Below are positions 8,284-15,101 of a stretch of DNA of 17,423 nucleotides, in pieces. This stretch comes from Rickettsia typhi. GTDB taxonomy: Bacteria; Pseudomonadota; Alphaproteobacteria; Rickettsiales; Rickettsiaceae. The stretch is from NCBI GenBank assembly GCA_945878545.1, contig CAMCTQ010000011.1, positions 1-17,423 of the forward strand, written 5' to 3'. The notes under the pieces are model-generated. The model saw only the letters and a list, made by a program, of their open reading frames with translations. It did not search any database and was not told the DNA's origin. The translations under genes and the position numbers were made by a program. Numbering within the stretch: position 1 is the first letter of the stretch; each line of letters opens with the position of its first letter.

Positions 8284-9915
8284 TTAAACATCAGGCTGGA
8301 TAGGGTTAGTAGTATCTTCCTTTACCTCAACTAAATCTGTATCTTTGTCGGCTCTAAATTTGATATTTATTATATTGAAATAATGAGCCATTAACCTAGT
8401 CAGAAAACATCCTGCAACAACAACTACAACCGCATCCCTAATACCACTGGGATCAGGGTCGTAAGAGTTAATATTCAAATAAATACTAAACGCTAATCCC
8501 CATACTACTCCTACCTCAGCGTTAATAGTTCCAGTTAAGCAGACTATTTCATGTTTCTTGCGAATCAGATCACGCAAAATACCTCCGCCACTAGCTGTTA
8601 GAAAAGCAAAAAATGGACCCCAAAGCTCTATTGGCTCTATTTTTGCCATAATAGCTATAGAGACCCCAGTAACAATAAACGCAGCCTGGCCAAGAGCATC
8701 TCCGAGAACTAGTACAGTATCCCAAAATTTATTTATCACTTCATCTTCATTTGCCCTTTCATTGTAATATTCAAGTAATCTGACCATTGAGAAGCCTATT
8801 AGTACGATTATCATTATATAATATATATAGGAAGGAGTCAGAAATATACCGACTTCTTCCCTATTAATAAGGATATCCCTCATGATTCCACCGCCAACAG
8901 AGGGCAGCATAGCAAATAAAAAGGTAGCAAATAAAGTACCATTTTCCTTTGCAGATATGGCTATACCTGAAACCGCAAAGGCAACAGTTCCCATTACACC
9001 AATAAAATAAAACCACTGAGAATCAATAGTCTGCATTAGCATCACAGGATATAAGTAGGTTTTAACTATTTTTTTGTATTCATCACTAGCAGAAAATGCT
9101 TTAATCTCAGTGTTAAATTTATCTACTAATTCAACAGGCACAGACTTTTTGCTAAACATTAAATGTATTGGGGTCTTTATATTTAACTGAACTTCTTTAA
9201 CATGTGAATTAGCTTTTTCATTTAATATAGCCGCTGCCCCAACAACCCTATCTGACATAAAACCATCTATTTCCCCACGAATAAGAGCTTGTAAAGCATC
9301 GACATCATTATCGTATGCAATTACTATATCGCTATTGGCTTCATCTTTGATAAATAGGTTAATTTGAGGATCGGCATAAAGGAAACCTTTTGTTATACCT
9401 AAAATAAAATTTTGTAACCTAACTTGAGCTAAAAACTCTGAAACAGAATCAAAACTGAGTTCTTTGTCACTATTATTCATCATAAATAGTGAATTTTCTT
9501 CATAACGGTATGGTACCGAAAAATAAACGTACTCAGCTCTTGAATCGGAGTATGTCGCACCAGAGGCAATATCACGAGTACCTTCTCTTAAATCTTCCTG
9601 ATGTTTTTTCCAGTTAACTGGCTCATTCTCAATAGAAATACCAACACGCTGAGCAATGCTTTTTAAAAGCTCAATATCCATGCCAACAAGATTATAGCCA
9701 CTAGCTGTGAGTTTATTAAATTGATAAGGTTCCCATAAATACCAACCATCTTTTAGAGTTTTCTTATCTATAGCATCGCTGCATTTACCATTAAGGGTTT
9801 TATTATTTACAGCACCAGTCTCATCTTTTTTATTAATACTATCATCTGCAATTGCGCAATTTATAAACAACTGAAACAAAGCAAAGGCTAAAAAAATACG
9901 TTTAAAAATTATCAT
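8284..9915 (-). CDS. Secreted family 3 solute-binding domain fused to a TRIC/UPF0126 channel domain
   Basis: A 543-residue chimera. Residues 1-23 are a signal peptide (hydrophobic core, A-I-A before D24). Residues of about 50-290 form a family 3 periplasmic binding domain. Arg126 in the S-D-S-R-A-E-Y-V-Y-F-S stretch sits where family members hold the amino acid carboxylate, and Asp222 in I-D-G-F-M-S-D where they hold the amino group; this is inferred from motif position. Residues of about 300-525 are a UPF0126/TRIC-type domain with about seven membrane helices in two repeats, each with its hallmark: G-G-G-I-M-R-D at 341-347 and G-G-G-I-L-R-D at 443-449. Bacterial TRIC homologues are potassium-permeable trimeric channels. 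The likely job is a ligand-responsive cation channel or a sensor, which is inference. The last 20 residues are polar. It is a single uninterrupted frame, so the fusion is not an obvious sequencing artefact. Confidence 0.87.
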   Translation of the reverse strand: MIIFKRIFLAFALFQLFINCAIADDSINKKDETGAVNNKTLNGKCSDAIDKKTLKDGWYLWEPYQFNKLTASGYNLVGMDIELLKSIAQRVGISIENEPVNWKKHQEDLREGTRDIASGATYSDSRAEYVYFSVPYRYEENSLFMMNNSDKELSFDSVSEFLAQVRLQNFILGITKGFLYADPQINLFIKDEANSDIVIAYDNDVDALQALIRGEIDGFMSDRVVGAAAILNEKANSHVKEVQLNIKTPIHLMFSKKSVPVELVDKFNTEIKAFSASDEYKKIVKTYLYPVMLMQTIDSQWFYFIGVMGTVAFAVSGIAISAKENGTLFATFLFAMLPSVGGGIMRDILINREEVGIFLTPSYIYYIMIIVLIGFSMVRLLEYYNERANEDEVINKFWDTVLVLGDALGQAAFIVTGVSIAIMAKIEPIELWGPFFAFLTASGGGILRDLIRKKHEIVCLTGTINAEVGVVWGLAFSIYLNINSYDPDPSGIRDAVVVVVAGCFLTRLMAHYFNIINIKFRADKDTDLVEVKEDTTNPIQPDV

Positions 9916-9967
9916 CTATAAAGCTTAATTCATTTTCCTATTATTAACAAACTACATCAATAAACAA

Positions 9968-9997
9968 ATTACATGAAATTATTGGAAACAATTTCAA
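9968..9997 (-). promoter_or_regulatory. Possible promoter for the binding-protein/channel gene
   Basis: On the minus strand TTGAAA (plus 9992-9997), 18 nt, then TGTAAT (9968-9973); five of six in each box. It lies in the 147-nt gap after dnaQ, the only room for a promoter of this gene. AT-rich sequence makes chance matches common. Confidence 0.35.
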
Positions 9998-10062
9998 TTA
10001 AAAATAAATTAACAGTTGATTTTCAGTTACAAAGTTAAAAATCAGATCTAAAAACAACTGGT

Positions 10063-10725
10063 CTATCTAAGTTTTGAAAGAAAAATATTGTGCTCATTTA
10101 GTTCTTGGTCGGTAGGAATAATTACCAGTTTATTGCCTTCAACTACATGATTCATATTTTGTTCTAGTATCAATTTATCATCTTTTTCTTTTAGAGAAAA
10201 ACTAACTTGTCTACCACCCGATAATTCAACATACACTTCAGATAATAGATAAGCGTCTTTAAGAGCCCCGTGAAATTGCCTATTTGTATTATCTACTTTG
10301 AATCTTTTACATAGAGCATCCAGGTTAGCTCTTGCTCCTGGAAAAGCTCTTCTTGCAATTGGCAGGGTATCAATAACTTCAGAAAGCTCAAGGGATGGTA
10401 AATTTAATAATGTTAGTTCATAATTTAAAAATTTTATATCAAATGGAGCATTATGAATAACTAATTTACCATTCTGAATAAAATTAATAAATTCATTGGC
10501 AATATTCTTGAATAACGGCTTATCTCTAAGAAACTCACCTGAGATTCCATGAATTCTATAAGCCTCAGATGGCATATCTCTTTCTGGGTTAATATAATAG
10601 TGAAATTTATTGCCAGTGATAACTTTGTTAATCATCTCCAAGGCTCCAACTTCAACAATTCTGTGCCCATCTTTTGGATCAAGACCGGTTGTTTCTGTAT
10701 CCAGAATAATTTCTCTAATATTCAT
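10063..10725 (-). CDS. dnaQ: DNA polymerase III epsilon subunit, 3'-5' proofreading exonuclease
   Basis: Removes misincorporated bases during chromosome replication, bound to the alpha subunit. It is a DEDDh exonuclease: ExoI L-D-T-E-T-T-G (Asp9, Glu11), ExoII H-N-A-P-F-D (Asp96) and ExoIII H-G-A-L-K-D (His152, Asp157). The early start, only eight residues before the first catalytic Asp, and the length of 220 fit DnaQ. The C-terminal 45 residues, which in E. coli bind the alpha subunit, are rich in charged residues. The gene overlaps the end of coaE by 11 nt. coaE-dnaQ next to the origin is a common alphaproteobacterial arrangement. Confidence 0.94.
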   Translation of the reverse strand: MNIREIILDTETTGLDPKDGHRIVEVGALEMINKVITGNKFHYYINPERDMPSEAYRIHGISGEFLRDKPLFKNIANEFINFIQNGKLVIHNAPFDIKFLNYELTLLNLPSLELSEVIDTLPIARRAFPGARANLDALCKRFKVDNTNRQFHGALKDAYLLSEVYVELSGGRQVSFSLKEKDDKLILEQNMNHVVEGNKLVIIPTDQELNEHNIFLSKLR

Positions 10726-11281
10726 TTAATGTATCAATAATTTTGCTAATTTGAACTTCAATATCTGTGTCTGTGTTTATTTGAAAATCTGCCAAATTTG
10801 TCTTTGCTTCTTGTGGTAATTGTACATTTCTTATTTTATTATAGATTTCTAAATTAAAATCACCCCTTGCTTTAGCTCTCTTCTCTCTATTTTCTTCATT
10901 ACAATAGACACATATAGAATAATCAAAATCACTATTAAATCCAGTCTCAAATAATAGGGGTACCTCTACAAAAACAATTTGCTCATCAATATATTTATTT
11001 TTAAAATCACTAATTCCTTTTCTGACCTTAGGATGTATGTAATTTTCTAATTTTTTTCTTTGATTATCATCATTGTAAATAATTTCAATTAATCTTTTTT
11101 TGTCAAAAATTTCTCCAATTTTATCGATAATACTAAGTATATCTTCTTGAACATTCGAATCTAAATAAAGTTGCTTGACATAATCATCGCACGAAAAAAT
11201 CTTATACCCTATTTTTTCCAGATATTTTAGTACAAAACTCTTTCCAGAAGCAAAACTTCCAGTAATAGCAACGGATTTCAT
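10715..11281 (-). CDS. coaE: Dephospho-CoA kinase
   Basis: Final step of coenzyme A synthesis: ATP-dependent phosphorylation of the ribose 3'-hydroxyl of dephospho-CoA. The 188-residue protein has the P-loop G-S-F-A-S-G-K-S at 8-15, the substrate Asp pair C-D-D at 31-33 and the P-L-L-F-E-T lid-proximal motif in the middle. All are diagnostic of CoaE. The start ATG overlaps the ppsR stop (ATGA) and its 3' end overlaps dnaQ by 11 nt, so the three genes form one translationally coupled unit leading away from the probable origin. Confidence 0.94.
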   Translation of the reverse strand: MKSVAITGSFASGKSFVLKYLEKIGYKIFSCDDYVKQLYLDSNVQEDILSIIDKIGEIFDKKRLIEIIYNDDNQRKKLENYIHPKVRKGISDFKNKYIDEQIVFVEVPLLFETGFNSDFDYSICVYCNEENREKRAKARGDFNLEIYNKIRNVQLPQEAKTNLADFQINTDTDIEVQISKIIDTLNEY

Positions 11282-12105
11282 TTTATTAGCTCTCTCCTTT
11301 TTTTATGCTCATAATAATATTTCATAATAATAGCAGCGGTTTCTTCTATAGATCGCCTTGAAACATCAATCACTTGCCAGTTATTATTTGAACATAACCT
11401 TCTAACTTCTCTACATTCCTCCTGAACTATTTTGATATCTGTATAATCTGAAGATTCATTAACTTGCAACAAATGCATTCTACTTTCTCTTATTTCTATG
11501 AGTCTGCTTGGATTAATTATAAGACCAAAAATTATTGGGTTTTTTAGTGATTCTATAATGACTGGGAATGGAAAAGTGTGTATGAAAGGGATGTTTGCAG
11601 TTTTGAATCCATTATACGCTAAATATACGGACGTTGGAGTCTTTGAAGTTCTAGATGGGCCAATTAAAATTATATCAGCTTCGTCTAGATCTTCTAAAGT
11701 CTGACCATCATCGTGTCTTAATGAATATTCTATAGCTTCTACTTTATCAAAATAAGTTTCATCAAATTTGTTTCTAAAACCTATACCATCATCTGCTCCG
11801 ACACCAAGATAATCTGATATTTCATTGACAATTTTACTAACAACAGAAACACAAGGTATTTTTAATTCCAAACAAAATCTTTTTAGTTTGTCTCTTAGCG
11901 TATTATTTGAAATAGTGTATAATATAACACCTGGTTTTTCTCTTATATTTTTTAGGACCTCATCAAGTAAATCTTCATTTCTGGTCATTGGCCAATGATA
12001 CTTTTTTACCTCAACATCACTAAATTTAGCTAAAGCAGTATTTGCTGCGTGCTTTACTGTCTGACCAGAAGATTCTGAAACTAAGTGAACTACAAGTTTT
12101 TTCAT
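11278..12105 (-). CDS. ppsR: Pyruvate, phosphate dikinase regulatory protein (DUF299 kinase/phosphotransferase)
   Basis: Bifunctional ADP-dependent kinase and phosphate-dependent phosphatase that switches PPDK (or PEP synthase) off and on, thereby steering carbon between pyruvate and PEP. I place the start at 12105, giving 275 residues, because the family opens with M-x-K-x-x-x-H-L-V-S-(D/E)-S-x-G-x-T and this ATG gives M-K-K-L-V-V-H-L-V-S-E-S-S-G-Q-T. The frame stays open to an ATG at 12207, but the extra 34 residues resemble nothing in the family and cover a perfect DnaA box. The P-loop G-P-S-R-T-S-K-T is at 149-156 and the conserved H-D-D-G at 131-134. This is the gene known as RP001 at the R. 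prowazekii origin. The paired dikinase gene is not in the window. Confidence 0.92.
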   Translation of the reverse strand: MKKLVVHLVSESSGQTVKHAANTALAKFSDVEVKKYHWPMTRNEDLLDEVLKNIREKPGVILYTISNNTLRDKLKRFCLELKIPCVSVVSKIVNEISDYLGVGADDGIGFRNKFDETYFDKVEAIEYSLRHDDGQTLEDLDEADIILIGPSRTSKTPTSVYLAYNGFKTANIPFIHTFPFPVIIESLKNPIIFGLIINPSRLIEIRESRMHLLQVNESSDYTDIKIVQEECREVRRLCSNNNWQVIDVSRRSIEETAAIIMKYYYEHKKRRELIK

Positions 12106-12122
12106 ATCATACACATATACAT

Positions 12123-12131
12123 TGTGGATAA
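12123..12131 (-). promoter_or_regulatory. Perfect DnaA box, ppsR-proximal
   Basis: TGTGGATAA on the plus strand, the exact complement of TTATCCACA. It lies 18 nt upstream of the chosen ppsR start, so DnaA bound here could also influence ppsR-coaE-dnaQ transcription. Confidence 0.75.
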
Positions 12132-12274
12132 GTAATAGAGTTATTAGATCGCAGCTTTGCCAATTTGTCCAATTAAAAAACAAACTCAGAAAAGATAATT
12201 GCAACAAAATTTGCTAGTGTACGAAATTGCGAATCAAATACAAATTGTTTAAATACCTTGAGATATAAACATTA

Positions 12275-12287
12275 TATCAATAGTTTA
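12275..12287 (+). promoter_or_regulatory. Candidate IHF binding site
   Basis: TATCAATAGTTTA fits the WATCAANNNNTTR consensus at every position. It overlaps the first bases of the DnaA-like box at 12285-12293 and sits between the outer DnaA boxes, where an IHF bend would be expected in an origin. Confidence 0.5.
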
Positions 12288-12293
12288 TCCACC
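12285..12293 (+). promoter_or_regulatory. Near-consensus DnaA box
   Basis: TTATCCACC matches TTATCCACA at eight of nine positions. It lies in the middle of the probable origin, in the opposite orientation to the two perfect boxes. Confidence 0.5.
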
Positions 12294-12342
12294 GAAAAAT
12301 CCACTGTATAAATTTTCTAAGGTATATTTGTATACTCTTCTC

Positions 12343-12366
12343 AAGATATTATATCTCTGATATCTT
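12343..12366. repeat. Nested A/T palindromes in the origin
   Basis: AAGATAT at 12343-12349 is repeated inverted as ATATCTT at 12360-12366. Inside it, AGATAT-T-ATATCT at 12344-12356 is a perfect palindrome around one base. A further inverted pair, GTATA and TATAC, lies just before it at 12322-12335. Confidence 0.45.
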
Positions 12367-12392
12367 ATGTTAAAATAACTAGTTGATAAATA

Positions 12393-12401
12393 TGTGGATA
12401 A
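12393..12401 (-). promoter_or_regulatory. Perfect DnaA box, hemE-proximal
   Basis: TGTGGATAA, in the same orientation as the box at 12123-12131. Weaker seven-of-nine matches flank it: AGTTGATAA at 12381-12389 and TTATCCATT at 12415-12423. Together they form a cluster abutting the AT-rich tract. Confidence 0.75.
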
Positions 12402-12484
12402 CTAATAACTTACATTATCCATTGGACAACAACATCTTTAATAATATATTTATACTTATATTATTTATTTAGTACAAAAAAATT

Positions 12485-13504
12485 ATGACCCTATTACAAG
12501 AAACTTTTAAGCAAAAAAATACTACTACTCCTGTTTGGTTCATGAGACAAGCTGGTAGATACTTACCTGAATATATGGAAATAAGAAAAAATTTCTCAGA
12601 TTTCCTAGAACTATGTTATGATTCCAAGAAAGCAGCTGAAGTTACTATTCAACCAATTCAAAGATTTGGGTTTGATGCAGCTATTATCTTTTCAGATATT
12701 TTAATATTGCCTCATGCACTTGGTTGGAAAGTTACTTTTGAAAAAGGAGAAGGGCCGGTTTTACAAAAATTTGAATCAGACAAGGATCTTGCTTACCTAA
12801 ATAATAAGTTTGATAAAAAAATAAATCATATATATGATACGGTAAGTATTGTAAGATCATCTTTGGACAAAAAAATATCTCTGATTGGTTTTGCTGGTAG
12901 TCCTTGGACTGTTGCAAGTTATATGCTTGAAGGCAAGGGGAAGCAAGATTTTTCTATAAGTAAGAATTTTCTTTATACTAAGAAAAAATTAGCATTACAG
13001 TTAATCGATATTATTACTGATAAAACTATAGAATATCTTTCAGGGCAAATAGATGCTGGTGCTGATATTATTCAGCTATTTGATTCTTGGTCTGGTGTTT
13101 TATCTGGAGAAGAATATGATAACTTTGTTATAAAACCTACTAAAAAAATTGTAAATTCGATAAAAAATAAATATCCAAAAATACCAATTATAGGTTTTCC
13201 TAGAGGCTCTGGTTATTTATATGAAGAATACATAGATCAAACTAATATTGATGCGGTGGGAGTAGATCAATTTGTACCAATAAGCATAATGAAAAAGTGG
13301 CAGGATAAAATTATTGTACAAGGAAATTTTGACCCTGTTATATTAATTGGCAATAAAGAGATCATTGAAAAAAAGGCAAATAATATTTTATCACAGCTAG
13401 AAAAGAAAAATTTCATTTTTAACTTAGGGCATGGTATCTTGCCAAATACACCAGTAGAAAATGTTGAATTTTTAGTAAATTATGTCAGAAACTACAAAAG
13501 ATAA
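12485..13504 (+). CDS. hemE: Uroporphyrinogen decarboxylase
   Basis: Decarboxylates the four acetates of uroporphyrinogen III to give coproporphyrinogen III, in the cytoplasm. The 339 residues match the family. Signatures are P-V-W-F-M-R-Q-A-G-R-Y-L-P-E-Y at 16-30 (substrate-binding arginines), F-S-D-I-L at 69-73 with the catalytic Asp71, G-S-P-W-T-V-A-S-Y-M and the late H-G-I-L-P-N-T-P. It starts at the edge of the probable origin and is the first gene of hemE-hemH-hemJ; its last 23 nt overlap hemH. Confidence 0.96.
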   Translation: MTLLQETFKQKNTTTPVWFMRQAGRYLPEYMEIRKNFSDFLELCYDSKKAAEVTIQPIQRFGFDAAIIFSDILILPHALGWKVTFEKGEGPVLQKFESDKDLAYLNNKFDKKINHIYDTVSIVRSSLDKKISLIGFAGSPWTVASYMLEGKGKQDFSISKNFLYTKKKLALQLIDIITDKTIEYLSGQIDAGADIIQLFDSWSGVLSGEEYDNFVIKPTKKIVNSIKNKYPKIPIIGFPRGSGYLYEEYIDQTNIDAVGVDQFVPISIMKKWQDKIIVQGNFDPVILIGNKEIIEKKANNILSQLEKKNFIFNLGHGILPNTPVENVEFLVNYVRNYKR

Positions 13505-14561
13505 AAAAAAAGTAGCAGTGGTTCTTTTTAACCTTGGAGGACCAGATAGTCTAGACGCTGTAAAGCCCTTTCTTTTTAACCTATTTAACGATAAATATAT
13601 TATCACTCTGCCATCCATACTAAGATTCTTTATAGCAAAATTAATTTCTAGTAGAAGAGAGAAATTTGCTAAAAACATTTATGCTAACACTGGTAATAGG
13701 TCACCCATTCTAGAAGAAACTATATTTCAAAAAGAGGCTTTAAAAAAAGAGCTCATAAAAAACAAAAATACGAATTTTGAAATATTCATTTGCATGCGTC
13801 ATTGGCATCCAATGACAGAGGAAGTTGTTAAAAATATAGAAAAATATGATCCTGATGAAATTATAATGCTACCACTTTATCCACAGTTTTCAACTACAAC
13901 AACCGCTTCTTCGATAGAGAAATTTACTAAAAATTTAAATAAAGAATTTGTAAATAAAATAAAAGTAAAAACAATATGTTGTTATCCATTAGATGAAGAT
14001 TTTATCAATTCACATGTAAAATTAATCGAGGAAAAACTTCAAAACAATAGTGATTTAAGTAATTTTAGAATGCTATTCTCTGCTCATGGATTGCCAGAAA
14101 AAATAATAAAAGCCGGTGATCCATACCAGTGGCAGATAGAACAAACTGTTTTAAAAATTATAGATAAATTAAAACTTAATTCAAAGTTTAAGAATATAGA
14201 TTATAAAGTGACTTACCAAAGTAGAGTAGGGCCATTAAAATGGCTTGACCCTAATACTGAGGACGAAATAAAAATAGCGGGATCGATAAATAAATCATTA
14301 ATAATAATTCCTGTTGCATTTGTCTCGGAACATGTTGAAACTTTAGTTGAACTTGATATTGAATATAAGAAAATAGCTGATGATTGTAAGATTGATTATA
14401 TTAGAATTCCAACTTTAAGCACTAATGAATTATTTATAAAATCATTAGCAAAGATGGTCTTGAATTTTTCCAAAAAAGATTCTAGCTGGTTATCTTCAAG
14501 TAATTTTGATAGAATATGCCCAGATGTTTATAGTAAGTGTCCTTGTAAAGAAATTAATTAA
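13482..14561 (+). CDS. hemH: Ferrochelatase, with a C-terminal Cys cluster
   Basis: Inserts Fe2+ into protoporphyrin IX, the last heme step, at the inner face of the membrane. The 359 residues contain F-N-L-G-G-P near the start, Y-P-Q-F-S-T-T-T at 133-140, F-S-A-H-G-L-P at 199-205 (catalytic His202) and V-S-E-H-V-E-T-L-V-E-L-D at 281-292. The last 14 residues hold C346-x6-C353-x-C355; with a further Cys (166 or 167) this resembles the spacing of the [2Fe-2S] ligands reported for some bacterial ferrochelatases such as that of Mycobacterium tuberculosis, from memory. The start overlaps hemE by 23 nt and its ATG is inside hemE, implying coupling. hemJ follows after 20 nt. Confidence 0.96.
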   Translation: MSETTKDKKKVAVVLFNLGGPDSLDAVKPFLFNLFNDKYIITLPSILRFFIAKLISSRREKFAKNIYANTGNRSPILEETIFQKEALKKELIKNKNTNFEIFICMRHWHPMTEEVVKNIEKYDPDEIIMLPLYPQFSTTTTASSIEKFTKNLNKEFVNKIKVKTICCYPLDEDFINSHVKLIEEKLQNNSDLSNFRMLFSAHGLPEKIIKAGDPYQWQIEQTVLKIIDKLKLNSKFKNIDYKVTYQSRVGPLKWLDPNTEDEIKIAGSINKSLIIIPVAFVSEHVETLVELDIEYKKIADDCKIDYIRIPTLSTNELFIKSLAKMVLNFSKKDSSWLSSSNFDRICPDVYSKCPCKEIN

Positions 14562-14581
14562 ATATAGATTATAGAGTTATA

Positions 14582-15019
14582 ATGGAAAATTATTTTTTAT
14601 GGTACAAAGCTATCCATGTAATAGCTGTTATTTCTTGGATGGCAGCAATGTTTTATATGCCAAGGTTATTCGTTTATCATAGCAAGCCAAATATAACGAA
14701 AGAAATGGATGAAACCTTTAAATTAATGGAAAAAAGGTTACTTAGAATAATAATGACTCCATCAATGATCATCACTTATATTTTTGGTTTGCTAGTAGCA
14801 TATATATATGGATTTGTAGCGCTCGGTACCTGGTTTCATATAAAAATGGGAGCAGTACTCGCTCTAACTATTTTACATGGAATGCAGGCAAAATGGGTGA
14901 AAGACTTTGCAAAAGGCAAGAATAAACATTCAGAAAAATTCTACAGGATTATTAATGAAGTTCCAGTGATTTTTATGGTAATGGCTGTTATTATGGTTGT
15001 AGTAAAACCATTTGAATAA
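14582..15019 (+). CDS. hemJ: Protoporphyrinogen IX oxidase HemJ
   Basis: Membrane enzyme that oxidises protoporphyrinogen IX to protoporphyrin IX, unrelated to HemG and HemY. The 145-residue protein has four hydrophobic helices (about 5-25, 57-78, 84-102 and 126-143). The conserved W-Y-K-A-I-H-V-I-A-V-I-S-W-M contains His12, F-Y-M-P-R-L-F holds Arg28, and F-H-I-K-M-G at 85-90 holds Lys88; these are the family's invariant residues. It sits 20 nt after hemH, completing a unit in which the substrate for ferrochelatase is made by the next gene. Confidence 0.93.
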   Translation: MENYFLWYKAIHVIAVISWMAAMFYMPRLFVYHSKPNITKEMDETFKLMEKRLLRIIMTPSMIITYIFGLLVAYIYGFVALGTWFHIKMGAVLALTILHGMQAKWVKDFAKGKNKHSEKFYRIINEVPVIFMVMAVIMVVVKPFE

Positions 15020-15040
15020 ACCAAAAAATTATTTTCTATA

Positions 15041-15069
15041 TTTACTTAAGGGTGAATTTGCATTATAAT
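15041..15069 (+). promoter_or_regulatory. Predicted promoter for def-fmt
   Basis: TTTACT (15041-15046; four of six), a 17-nt spacer, then a perfect TATAAT (15064-15069). The predicted start near 15076 leaves about 25 nt of leader before the def ATG. Confidence 0.6.
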
Positions 15070-15101
15070 AAGGTTAATTTTTAGTTAGAAGTTAAGTGTC
15101 T

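Larger units (their letters stand above)
12106..12484. other. Probable chromosomal replication origin (oriC) between ppsR and hemE
   Basis: This 379-nt gap carries no convincing gene. It contains two perfect 9-mer DnaA boxes, a box matching at eight of nine, two seven-of-nine matches, a consensus IHF site, two short A/T palindromes and a strongly AT-rich tract (12430-12484) next to hemE that could serve as the unwinding element. Transcription on both sides runs away from it. ppsR (RP001) facing away from hemE is the gene arrangement described around the Caulobacter and Rickettsia origins. I found no TTAA-N7-TTAA CtrA site. Promoters for the two flanking operons must also be in here, but I could not pick convincing ones. 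The origin call is an inference from context plus motifs; function is not shown. Confidence 0.8.

Noticed and set aside
12106..12207. N-terminal extension of ppsR by 34 residues
   Set aside because: Not like the family, crosses a DnaA box, and the internal ATG at 12105 gives the canonical N-terminus.
12422..12450. hemE promoter TTGGAC-17-TATATT
   Set aside because: The -35 box matches only three of six bases, and any AT-rich tract yields such -10 boxes.
12106..12484. CtrA binding sites (TTAA-N7-TTAA) in the origin
   Set aside because: TTAA occurs at several places (for example 12249, 12370 and 12438) but never with a second TTAA seven bases on.
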